Source: Siphonodentalium dalli (Eukaryota; Mollusca; Scaphopoda; Gadilida; Siphonodentaliidae). Taken from it: DNA of 64,000 nt. The notes under the pieces are model-generated. The model was not told where the DNA came from. It saw only the letters and a list, made by a program, of their open reading frames with translations, and searched no databases. Position numbers and translations under genes: made by a program. The DNA is taken from NCBI GenBank assembly GCA_032622095.1, contig CP136062.1, forward strand, positions 226,936,578 to 227,000,577, written 5' to 3'. Positions 34,466 through 47,000 of the stretch are shown piece after piece; positions within the stretch are counted from its first letter, which is position 1; each line of letters opens with the position of its first letter.

Positions 34466-35105
34466 TAAGCATGCACTGCCTCACTAAGCCTTGTCACTGT
34501 TTCGCGATTTTCAAGATGGCCGATGGTTCTATATGGTCCGAGTCCTAGCATTTTACCCAACCCACCGGTAAAAGGTCAAAGTTAAGAAGTAGCTTGCATC
34601 CATTTGTAAACATTCGACAGTGCGAGCATTGTTTTATCAGCATTTTGATGGCATAATTTCAGTTATTCTGAGTGCAACTACGGGTTTAAGAATTGTTTTG
34701 TGGCCATGTCATCTACAGAGTTAGGATCTGGTGACGATGCGGACATTCAGACGTTTAAGCTATGTTTTGTCAACGAACTTCTCATAATTTACTGATAAAT
34801 TATAAATAGCGAGTATTTGCGATAAAAAAAAAATAACGCAAAAACATATATGTGATACACTCATTCCATCTACTTCGCGAAATATACGTATTGTATGTAT
34901 TCAGGGTGATTGTTTAATTAGTTTTATGAAGTTGTCTACCTGCGAGTCGGTAACGAACTGTTGGTATCTTATTTTGGGAATTCCCAGACTGGAGCCATAT
35001 GCTAAAAATAGATGCTACTTCTTAACTTTGACCTCCGGAGACCAAATGGCGGATTCACCGCGAGTTAGTGAACTTACTTATAGGCATGCACTGCCTCACT
35101 ACTAA
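34466..35105. mobile_element. Possible TIR element within an 18-bp direct repeat
   Basis: GGTCAAAGTTAAGAAGTAGC (about 34574-34593) is inverted at about 35010-35030. Outside, gcatgcactgcctcacta occurs at about 34469-34486 and again at about 35083-35100. The relation of the two layers is unclear; no superfamily can be given. Confidence 0.45.
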
Positions 35106-35190
35106 TCGAGAACGCTCACCGGATACAAATTGCGTATTTCTTACACATAGCGGTATATATATATATAGAGACTCAAACCATGGGTGTATT

Positions 35191-35558
35191 TGAGCAACAC
35201 AGGCTACAGCCGGCTAGGCATGCGCAGTAGAAAGCCACAGAAACTATTGTACCGGTAATCCGAACTTGGAATGTGGCTGATGGATAATATTATACCGGCA
35301 TAATGTTGCTATATCTTTCACCAATGGTCTCGCTCGCTGAAGCAAGCACATTTGAATCAATTAACACTCGTGCGGAGTCCGTTCCTCCATAAATCTGATA
35401 TTTAAAAGAGTATGATATGTGATTATTATCAGAGCCAGAGAACAATGTTTAGTGATAGTCGCCATTTATTTCCCCGCCAGTTGTAGCTTTCTACTGCGCA
35501 TGCCTTATAAGCTACAGCCGGCTACAGCTGGCTACAGCCTGCGTGCTCAAATACACCC
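35191..35558. mobile_element. MITE with about 60-bp inverted termini
   Basis: GGGTGTATTTGAGCA starts the left arm and its complement ends the right arm. Both arms continue with ggctacagccggct and catgcgcagtagaaag. No clear target duplication. Confidence 0.6.
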
Positions 35559-35559
35559 T

Positions 35560-37030
35560 AAATCTTTCTGCGGAATGAGTTTTGAAGATATAATTCCTTT
35601 AGTCACGTGGTGTATTTTCTCCACGAACTTCGCGCGGTTGCTCGTGAATTAAGTGAACCAAACATAGACTGATAGTGCATGTTTTTAAGTAATCGGCGAT
35701 AAACAATTATGATAGTCAAATTGCCTTGATTTGATATATATCAACCAAGTTGTAGACCCCGAAGCCACGACAACTAGTTTTCACGGCTGGCTCAACCAAC
35801 TTTCGTGGCTGGTTATCTAGCTAAGCCGGCTCAGTCGCGACGTTCGTGGCTGACGAAATATGGCGGTTCAGCCGGCTGATACGTTATCATTCAGCGCATT
35901 TCGTTTCCGAAATTTTCCTAATCCCCGGTTATAGACACCCGCTTGTTTTGGCGTTTGTTGTGAACCCGTAAAATTCCAGACCATGCACGCGTATTCTATT
36001 GGTGTTGGACTTTTCCATTATGGCGAAATACACGAAGGATTCAGTAAAGGACTGGCAGGGATGTACTATGTAGTTTCCTATCTATATAATCGGTATAAGT
36101 TACATTGGGACTTCTGTTGACTTCATACGACTATCATCGCTGGCATCTTGCGATATATGCATGCATCATTGAATGCTGAATCCGATAGTATTGATATATA
36201 ATATTTCAAACTATTTTCTATTCTCTTCTACAGGTTATGTGCATATATTGACAAATGTCAGCGATGTCTGAGACTGAGTCGTGTCGAAATAAACAATTTA
36301 TACTTTAAAGCCTTTCAATACTGAATGGATGCTCCCACTCCGTAATATGAAAGCATGCATTGGAATAGTCTATGAGAGGCCCTGGGTGTTCTGATAGTAT
36401 AACAACCATACCGTGTCCATACGAGTATGCCAATATTAGGCAATGCGGTTTAGTTATTTGCGATTCGCAGTACAGTTGTCCTTAACATATAAGTCCATGC
36501 ACACGGCTCAGCCATTTTACAATTCCGGCGGCGGAGATTTTCTCATGCGGCTGGCGTTAGAGGAATCAATGAGCTAAATGTGTTCTAGAGTCGGGGAGCG
36601 AGTACACCGTGGAATTCCTAAAGGTGAAGGTAACTGAAGAATGACATTCACCTGATACATGCGACACGTTATAAAAGGATGACATCGCGTTTATTTGATT
36701 TGTACATAATATCTAAATAATTTAAACTGGTGAATGAATGGGGGAATGGATTTTTGTGAGCGGGAAATTTATTTAACTAGCTGCTGTTGTCCTGGGTTTT
36801 TCCAGATCAAATTTGGCTGTGAGATAGCCCTGTCGTAGACTTGGGGATTTATTTTAAAAAGTAAATACATGACCTATGAGTTTTCTTGCATTTTCGTGAT
36901 CAACTGGTGTCAATCTAGCTGGGTAAACATCACTGGTATGGCCTGCAGGCTTCAATTCAGTGAATTTGGCCGAAACGTTAACACTGTCGCCTATGGGAAA
37001 CCATTTATTTCAGTGATTCCTAGAAATAAT
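35560..37030. other. Intergenic DNA
   Basis: No gene is supported. A GC-richer stretch at 35750-35890 repeats the words cgtggctgg and gccggctca two to three times. The remainder is unremarkable. Confidence 0.3.
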
Positions 37031-37053
37031 ATGGCTGGCGGCGGCGGCGTGCG

Positions 37054-37080
37054 ATGGCGGCTTCGGGCTCTACCAAGTTG
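37054..37080 (+). CDS. Possible 5' coding exon (MAASGSTKL)
   Basis: A short frame starting ATGGCGGCTTCG encodes nine residues and runs directly into a strong 5' splice site (gtgagt at 37081). The local sequence is GC- and CpG-rich (ggcggcggcggcgtg), unlike its surroundings, as often seen at promoters. No matching downstream exon was recognised on the plus strand, and the region lies just beyond the 3' end of the minus-strand pseudoprotease gene. Speculative. Confidence 0.2.
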
Positions 37081-37491
37081 GTGAGTTTAAACCCAGGAGT
37101 GCTATTTTCAAAACTTTACCCGGAGGAGTAAAATGACGCTCGAATGTATGATATTTTACATTTTACAGTATTCACAATTATAATTTGCTATATATATGTA
37201 TATATATAGAGAGTGTAGCTTATGTCCTCAAATGGTGAAAAATTGACACTCCTTGAGATTTAATTTGAATGCCAGGGGTACTAAACCGTACTTACATCAT
37301 TATACTATACGCTGCATGAGAACAACATCGCGCATAACCAGGATGGTGAAATGGTGTATGGAATGAAAGGCTAATTTTAGCAGGCCTACTGGTGGTAATT
37401 GCCTTTTAGTTTAAACATAGTTTATTCTCCAACACAATTCAGTACATGTTAATTTACAAATTTTATATACATGTGTGCATAATAAATAAAT

Positions 37492-37497
37492 TTTATT
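37492..37497 (-). terminator. Candidate poly(A) signal of the pseudoprotease gene
   Basis: AATAAA on the minus strand about 360 nt after the stop codon at 37859. No closer canonical hexamer was found. Confidence 0.35.
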
Positions 37498-37858
37498 CTT
37501 TTCCATTTGCATATAATTATGTATATATGTATAGATATATGTATTTGGTTGGAAAAGGAACGACAGCACGCGTGCCAAACGAAGCCCACACAGTATACGT
37601 GTTCATTTTTTATAAATCGTTTATCTGCGTAGAGCAGAACAGAAGAAAAACAGTCCGTGGTTGTGCGTTATGTCCATTTTGGCAGAATGCCATAAACCAT
37701 AATTGCCTTTTAGGGTGCAGACAATAGTTTTAAATTCGACTTCTAGAATAAAAATTTAACCGTGGAACAGTTCGGTCCCGATCCCCACGACAAAACAGGT
37801 ACCAGAAAAAGAAAACAACATATTTTTGTTATAGTTATAATGAATGAAGACGCGATCC

Positions 37859-38017
37859 TTAAATAGCGTTGAGGACGGCTTCCGATACATCAGATGACAA
37901 GTCGACGAAGAAGGTCAAATGTGAAGATCCATTGCATGTCCCACTCTTCATGAGTCCGACAACGATTTTCTCCCCTGTTGTGGTTTCTGTGCACGTGACT
38001 GGTCCGCCTGCGTCACC
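37859..38017 (-). CDS. Pseudoprotease exon 7: Ser195 lost, C-terminus
   Basis: 159 bp, acceptor cgttaccag, phase 0, stop TAA. It starts GDAGGPVTC: Ser195 is Ala418, while Asp194 and the GG stay. Cys424 (201) and the later SGTC (220) complete two disulfides. A homologous orphan exon is at 7367-7528. Confidence 0.88.
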   Translation of the reverse strand, partial: GDAGGPVTCTETTTGEKIVVGLMKSGTCNGSSHLTFFVDLSSDVSEAVLNAI

Positions 38018-41000
38018 CTGGTAACGGAAATGAAAGATGCATAACATTTGAACGAGTAACTATGGCGTTTATTTATAGTTACAATAATACTATTATAAGT
38101 TACCCACTGTTCATTGTTTTTACCGTGATGCTTGCTCACATGCAAACTAATGCGTCATCGTCTTATATTTACACACTAAGTGTTGTCATCACTAAATCCA
38201 GCATTCTGATTGGTCGGCGCCCACGTGGCTAGTTGCAGTTATTTCTCGGTGAATGCGTAACGCCTCATGACACCAAGCTAATAACACCATCGATACGTCA
38301 TTAGGTTTGGAAAGACGAACGCGTAATGTTTTGGGCGCATTTGGACTCGCGCAGGATTGACTTAATACATCATCGGGTTTCAACATGAAGAGAAATTGTT
38401 CCTATTAACTTTTGCCAAGGGTGCTATTGGGTATTTTGGGCTGATCTTGTCACGATACACTTTTCGATTTAAATATATTTACAAAAGTGGCTTTTTCTCT
38501 AAATGTATATAAATATAAGGATTAACTGTCATGTGGACTATTTTTATGGAGATGTAACGGTGAGGTAAGCGGACATAACTTGTATATATGTCCACTTACC
38601 TCACCGTTACATCTCCATAAAAACAGTCCACATGACAGTTAATCCTTATATATGCACGACTGCCACGACAGCGACGGAGCATCGACCCCGCCCCCGTTCG
38701 AAGTAGAATGCATATCTACTCAGAATCTACATGTAACAATATGACAAATAAATAGCGACTGATTTGAAATCAAGACATATCGAGAAATTTATACGCGATA
38801 TATACGATGATGAAAAATCGTCTGGAGCAAATAAGCTTCGTACGTATAGATCTATTAAGAGTGAGTATATAATGGAGCCTTTCCTCGAACACACACGATG
38901 CCACGAAGCGCGAGAAATGTTTATATGACTTCGTATTAGTAATCACAATTTGGAAATAGAAAAAGGTAGACATAAATAACAGAAAACTCCAGTTAAAACA
39001 AAACAGATTGTGTACAATGTGCGATCAGGCACGTGTTGAAACTGAATATAATTTTGTTATCGAGTGTAGTGCATACTCTGATCTCAGGGCAAGACTATTT
39101 CGAAATATTCAAGAAAATAAGGGTGAATTTAAAAAAATGAGCGATAGTGAACAATTTCAAACGATTATGAGAAATTATGAAGTAAAGATTATAAATACCG
39201 TATGCAACATGATCCGGTTGTTCTTTCTCAGAAGGGGGTCTTTGAATGTTTAGTGTATTATAGTGATAAACATGAGAAGTTATTGGTGGTAGTTGAATGA
39301 TGATGCATTGCATCAAACAGTTATATTGAACACAATTTATTTTTGTTTGTATTTACATGTTTTAAGTTCTAATTCATATTGTAACTTGCAACTGCCTATA
39401 TATCAGGCCCTGTTTCATGAAGGCAACTTATGACATAGTTGGGACTTAAGATGGTCATAAGTTCAAACTTCAGTCATAAGTGCGTTTCACGAACAAGGTC
39501 TTAACTTAAGATGGTCTACACTTTGGTCTTAACTTTAAGACCGGTGTGAGGTGTCTTAAGATAATCTTAAAGTTAAGACCTACATTATGATCCGCATTTG
39601 GTCCGAAATGTGGATGGGATCTAATATATTTCCATAGAGTTTGACATCATTTGCGATTCAAATCACACAATCGTACTGTATACAATAATCAGGTTGAGAC
39701 AATTAGTCCGAACATTTTCACATCGAGGATAATATTGAATGATTTATATACAGCTATGTCGGCTATTATTATTATTATTATTATTTACTTGCCTTTCTAT
39801 ATTATTATGTTAGGATTGTACATTTTGGAAATAATAACGTATATATGTACCCCGTATATATATCGGCAGGGTATAATCATACATAATATATATTATTTTA
39901 TTATTATGATGTATATTATCATAATCCACCCTCGTGAATCTCAGATCCTATACATTTATTACATCTGCATCACATGTTTACTAACTATGAAATATAAAAA
40001 ATATATAGCATGTATATAGTATACGGACCGCGGGCTCTTCGGGATCCGCGAAAGAACATATATCACTGTGAACCGGCCGTCTATTCACGTGTTGTTAATT
40101 AAAATAAACGCTCTTTATTAGAAATCGTCGCTTTGGTTTTATTAAAACATCTATGAAAATTTGTCGTTCAACATAGCCATGTACGTACTTTCGAAGTTCA
40201 TACGCAGTTTGCTAATTATAACAGGCGTTTAGCATATTTCTCAACAGAACCAGAGCAAATGGCATTAACATCATTTATATATGGCTTCTACAATTATGTC
40301 TCAGATTGGAAATAAGTCTATTTGGAGCACGATATGAAGTACTATTCACATTACAGCAATATAAATAAAGAGCGTTTTGTATTAGTATTCCATGAATTTT
40401 GGCAATTAATAAAGAGCGTTTAGCTCGGAACTTCCATCGTGGTGTATTGCATGTGTATGCCCCCGTGGCGACCTATTCGGTTTCCTAGTAGTATAGATGC
40501 TTCAAATACATTTAATGTATTAGAACCTAATATCAGCAAACGAAATGAGTGAACATATGCCCCGCATCACCTTAATGGCATGTTATATGGGTGAAGGTTC
40601 ACCTTCGGAGTTACGATGTATAAGTCCCTTTAATAACTGAAATAATATATTGGGGCTCGTTACGTTTGTATATAATAGGCATTGGAAGCATGCAGCTATG
40701 TGTGGATGGAATCTGACGCGAAATTATACAGTTAAATAGCGCGCTTATGAGGTTAAGTATGCACCAGCCATTATACTAATTATCGCCCTTGCATTACAAT
40801 ATCATAATTCTTCTTATACACGCCCTAGTATCTATCACGAGACACTGTACCTAGGCATATAACATACACAGAACCAATATTTTCTGCGCATAGCTGTAAT
40901 AAATTGCCGAGAGCCAGTCTAAAAGCGCGCGAACTTAACTTCCTACTTGAGATGGACTTAAGATTGTTTTATGAAACGCGTTCGTGAAACGGAAAAGTAA

Positions 41001-44000
41001 CATCATAAGATCCACCTTAGATCTTAGATTAAGACCATCTTAAGATAATCTTATGACCTTGCTTCATGAAACAGGGCCATGGCGTATTGCAATAAATATT
41101 GTATTCTATTTATATTCTGTAACATTGTTAAACTATATTACATATTATGCCAGAATTCGCCGTTTAAAGGGGCACTATACACTAAATCCGGCCATTTATG
41201 GGACCATCATCTCCTTTTATACTCAACAGAATATTATGCAACATATAAATGAATTTGAGCCATGGATTGAGTGTCATAAACTCATTTTAATTAATATATC
41301 TCTAGGTGATGTATGCGAACGGGCGCCTTCGGAAGCTGATTTAAATATGCACGTGTGCGCCCTTGTGTAGTTTGGCGGATTTGTGTGAACGATTTGATAC
41401 CCCCTTTGTTTCCTGATTTCAGTGTTCTCTTTATTTTTTCAAACTCATGTATATAATTTGAGGACCACCTGTTTGCAAATGGTCAATTATTACATGTGTA
41501 ATGTATTCTTCATATAATGGCGGACAATAAAGATATATATATATATAAAATACGTTTTGCTTGTTTCACTGTTATCTGTAACTTTCCAATAAATCAATAA
41601 ATCAATTAATAAATCGAAAGTTAAGTGTTTCTGCTAGCCACAAATGTAGATCTCATAAACCTCCTCTGGAGGACTATACTTACAGCACATGCCGCTGATG
41701 ATGATCCGCTTGGAGATGTGCAGCCAACGCTGGATGCATCGTTAAAAGATACGAGATCGGGGTCGAGAGCGGATACCAAGGAGAGGATATTGGCGCAGTC
41801 CGATTCGACTTCCACATCGCCGGAAACCAACAGCGACTGTGGTCCGGCTACAAATGGAGAGGAGAGTGATTTAAAATAAAAAGACAACAGTTAATTAACC
41901 CTTTACCCAACAGAAGGGCCCTGTGCCAATGCATTCTCTTATATATGCGAGTCGACCATAGGTAGCCTCGCATATATAAGAGAATGCATTGGCGTAACAC
42001 ATTAAAAATTATAAAATTGTTAAAGAATGTAAGAAAAAGTGTTAAAAAAAAGATTTGGTTAGGCCAATGCATTCTCTTATATATGCGAGGCGACCAATGG
42101 TCGACTCGCATGTATAAGAGAATGCATTGGCACAGGGCATAACTGTAACCATCACAATGTGGTCAATGAGCCGCTTCCAATGATATCCATATTTGTATGG
42201 TTTTATTGAGACAGACCCAAGATAATTTAGGCTGTTGCAGCTTTATTTGGCCGTTTTGGCCGGTTTGTTGGGTAAAGGGTTAACTGTAGCGTATGGTGTT
42301 TCTCCTCGAGTGAGATGCGGAGGATTATTTTCACGAGTCCCCAGACCAGTGAAAATAATCCTCGCATCTCACGAGAGGAGAAAAAACATGCGCTACTCAG
42401 AACATTTGACTGTTGTGTTTATTATATTGTTTATACCAGTTTGTTACGACCCATAACACAATGAAACAAACGGTTAGACCTATATTACGTTCTTAAAGCT
42501 AAATTATCACCAGACATTTCTGTTAAAATAATGTGCAAGGATACCGAATGACGCACAAATTGACGGCATGACTCAGGGCTGTGAGTAGGATAACATCTTG
42601 AGAGTAGGATAACATCTTGAGAGTAGGATAACATCTTGGGAGTAGGATAACATCTCGAGAGTAGGATAACATCTTGAGAGTAGGATAACATCTTGAGAGT
42701 AGGATAACATGTTGAGAGTAGGATAACATGTTGAGAGTAGGATAACATCTTGATAGTAGGATAACATCTTGGGAGTAGGATAACATATTGATAGTAGGAT
42801 AACATCTTGATAGTAGGATAACATCTTGATAGTAGGATAACATCTTGAGAGTATGATAACATGTTGAGAGTAGGATAACATCTTGATAGTAGGATAACAT
42901 CTTGAGAGTAGGATAACATATTGATAGTAGGATAACATCTTGATAGTAGGATAACATCTTGAGAGTAGGATAACATCGTGAGAGTAGGATAACATACTGA
43001 GAGTAGGATAACATCGTGAGAGTAGGATAACATCGTGAGAGTAGGATAACATCGTGGGAGTAGGATAACATCGTGAGAGTAGGATAACATACTGAGAGTA
43101 GGATAACATACTGAGAGTAGGATAACATCGTGAGAGTAGGATAACATCGTGCGAGTATGATAACATCGTGGGAGTAGGATAACATCGTGAGAGTAGGATA
43201 ACATACTGAGAGTAGGATAACATATTGATAGTAGGATAACATCTTGATAGTAGGATAACATCTTGATAGTAGGATAACATCTTGAGAGTAGGATAACATC
43301 TTGAGAGTAGGATAACATCTTGAGAGTAAGATAACATCGTGAGAATAGGATAACATACTGAGAGTAGGATAACATACTGAGAGTAGGATAACATACTGAG
43401 AGTAGGACAACACGTTCGGGCTTCTGTGAGTGGGGGTATGATTTATATTTTTGGCGTAAACATTTGATGAAAATAAAATAAACATAATTTAGTTTTAATG
43501 AGGTTGGAATTGGAACATGTTAGTAGTTAGACACATATTTCATGATATAGGCGTATATACACATGGCTTCTTGGACCCGTCGTGTCATTCTAATAATATA
43601 CAAAATTCGTACAATGACGGCATATCCGTGGGAATGACGAAAGTGAATCAGTGATTATATATATATTTATTTATTACATGATACTACCACTATTCCATTC
43701 AATAAACCTATTCTATAAATTGTGATATTAAACGTTCGTTTAATAACAGGAAATAGTGCCAGGTGACATTTGACTTCCGGTTTGTCGTCTGTTAACATTC
43801 CGTACGTTATGTCTCAAAATACTATGGCTTCCAATATTTATGTATTTTTTGTCGATGTTTTGGATAATGTAATAAATAGAATATATAACCCCAGTTTATA
43901 GCGGGAATTACAAAACTCGTCTAGTAAATTATAGATCTGGACCTCGCCAAAGGCTCGGTCCAGACCTAATTTACTGGACTCGTTTTGCAAATTCCGCTAT

Positions 44001-47000
44001 AAACCGCGGACTCGTTGCAGATGCTCTCTCTATATTATATTGATAACACTTGCAAAGTGTCCTTCCAAAACGAATGCAGTAAAAACATTTAATTAAAAAT
44101 AGAATGTCACCGCCTTCCGCTTTAACCCTTTACCCAACAAACCGGCCAAAACCGGGCAAATAAAGCTTCAACAGCCTAAAATATATTCGGTCTTTCTCAA
44201 TAGAACCATACAAATATGGATATCATTGGAACCGGCTCCTTGACCACATTGTGATAGTTACAGTTATGCCCTGTGCCAATGCATTCTCTTATATATGCGA
44301 ATCGACCATATGTCGCCTCGCATATATAAGAGAATGCCTTGGCCTAAAAAAAATTGTTTTTTAACACTTTTTACCATTTTTTCTTACATTCTTTAACAAT
44401 TTTATAATTTTTAATGTGTTAAGCCAATGCATTCTCTTATATATGCGAGGCGACCTATGGTCGACTCGCATATATAAGAGAATGCATTGGCTCAGGGCCC
44501 TTCTGTTGGGTAAAGGGTGTGAATGGAGCTGCTTACCAGGTCTCTATTTAGCGTCTAGATACGACGAAGCCTTCACAGTACGAGTGACCTTGCTCAGGGG
44601 TCACAACTAGACGCGAGATATGAACATCGTATAACTCTACAGTCACACTACACTTAAAACTAGAAACCCAGCTACGGTGAGCTGCCGAACTCATGTGTAC
44701 AGCGACTGCAAGTTTAAAACTTTAACCGGTGAGGTGCCGAACTCATGTGTACAGCGACTACAAGTTTAAAACTTTAACCGGTGAGGTGCCGAACTCATGT
44801 GTACAGCGACTGCAAGTTTAAAACTTTAACCGGTGAGGTGCCGAACTCATGTGTACAGCGACTACAAGCTTAACACTATAACCGGTGAGGTGCCGAACTC
44901 ATGTGTACAGCTACCACAAGTTTAACACTCTAACCGGTGAGCTGCATAACTCAAGTGTACAGCGACTACAAGTTTAACACTCTAACCGGTGAGCTGCATA
45001 ACTCAAGTGTACAGCGACTGCATGTTTAACACTCTAACCGGTGAGCTGCCGAACTCATGTGTATATCGACTGCATGTTTAACACTCTAACCTGTGAGCTG
45101 CATAACTCATGTGTACAGCGACTGCATGTTTAACACTCTAACCGGTGAGCTGCATAACTCATGTGTACAGCGACTACAAGTTTAACACTCTAACCGGTGA
45201 GGTGCCGAACTCATGTATACAGCTACCACAAGTTTAACACTCTAACCGGTGAGGTGCCGAACTCATGTGTACAGCGACTGCAAGTTCAACACTCTAACCG
45301 GTGAGCTGCCGAACTCATGTGTACATCGACCACAAGTTTAACACTCTAACCGGTGAGGTGCCGAACTCATGTGTACAGCGACTACAAGTTTAACACTATA
45401 ACCGGTGAGGTGCCGAACTCATGTGTACAGCGACTATAAGTTTAACACTATAACCGGTGAGGTGCCGAACTCATGTGTACAGCGACTGCATGTTTAACAC
45501 TCTAACCGGTGAGCTGCCGAACTCATGTGTACAGCTACTACAAGTTTAACACTCTAACCGGTGAGCTGCATAACTCAAGTGTACAGCGACTACAAGTTTA
45601 ACACTCTAACCGGTGAGGTGCCGAACTCATGTATACAGCTACCACAAGTTTAACACTCTAACCGGTGAGCTGAGCTGCCGAACTCATGTGTACATCGACC
45701 ACAAGTTTAACACTCTAACCGGTGAGGTGCCGAACTCATGTATACAGCTACCACAAGTTTAACACTCTAACCGGTGAGGTGCCGAACTCATGTGTACAGC
45801 GACTACACGTTTAACACTCTAACCGGTGAGGTGCCGAACTCATGTGTACAGCGACTACAAGTTTAACACTCTAACCGGTGAGGTGCCGAACTCATGTGTA
45901 CAGCGACTACAAGTTTAACACTCTAACCGGTGAGGTGCCGAACTCATGTGTACAGCGACTACAAGTTTAACACTCTAACGGTGAGCTGCCGAACTCATGT
46001 GTACAGCGACTACAAGTTTAACACTCTAACCGGTGAGGTGCCGAACGCATGTGTACAGCGACTACAAGTATAACACTCTAACCGGTGAGGTGCCGAACTC
46101 ATGTGTACAGCGACAACAAGTTTAACTCTATAACCGATCTGGTGCCGAACTCATGTGTACAGCGACCACAAGTTTAACACTCTAACCGATGAGGTGCCGA
46201 ACTCATGTATACAGCTACCACAAGTTTAACACTCTAACCGGTGAGGTGCCGAACTCATGTGTACAGCGACTACAAGTTTAACACTCTAACCGGTGAGGTG
46301 CCGAACTCATGTGTACAGCGACTACAAGCTTAACACTCTAACCGGTGAGGTGCCGAACTCATGTGTACAGCGACTACAAGTTTAACACTCTAACCGGTGA
46401 GGTGCCGAACTCATGTGTACAGCGACTACAAGTTTAACACTCTAACCGGTGAGCTGCCGAACTCATGTGTACATCGACCACAAGTTTAACACTCTAACCG
46501 GTGAGGTGCCGAACTCATGTATACAGCTACCACAAGTTTAACACTCTAACCGGTGAGGTGCCGAACTCATGTGTACAGCGACTACACGTTTAACAATCTA
46601 ACCGGTGAGCTGCCGAATATGTTAACTGGCATTCAGTATTCACCCTCTGCTAACTGGTATTCAGTGTTCATCCCTCTGCTAACTGGTATTCAGTGTTCAC
46701 CCTCTGCTAACTGGTATTCAGTGTTCACCCCTCTGGTAACTGTTATTCAGTGTTCACCCCTATGTTAAATGGTATTCAGTGTTCACCCCTCTGCTAACTG
46801 GTATTCCGTGTTCACCCCCTCTGTTAACTGACATTCCGTTTTCACCCCCTCTGCTAACTGGTATTTATGATTCAGGGGGAGGGTGTGACACCCTGATGAA
46901 TTATATAACTCACTTCCAGTCGTGTCTTCTCCCCATCCTACAATTTCACATGTCGTTGGGTCCACCTGGATGGTGCTGTCCTTGGATTCCAAACATGCCG

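Noticed and set aside
39651-40019. 122-codon Ile/Tyr-rich frame
   Set aside because: Driven by an att/tat-rich stretch inside a TIR element.
42485-43485. Three overlapping minus-strand frames of 270-320 codons
   Set aside because: They are the three frames of one 19-bp satellite; all read as the same cyclic peptide (LSYSQDVIL-like).
44640-46615. CRISPR-like or tRNA-derived array
   Set aside because: A plain 52-bp satellite; no spacer pattern and no tRNA box A/B or cloverleaf.
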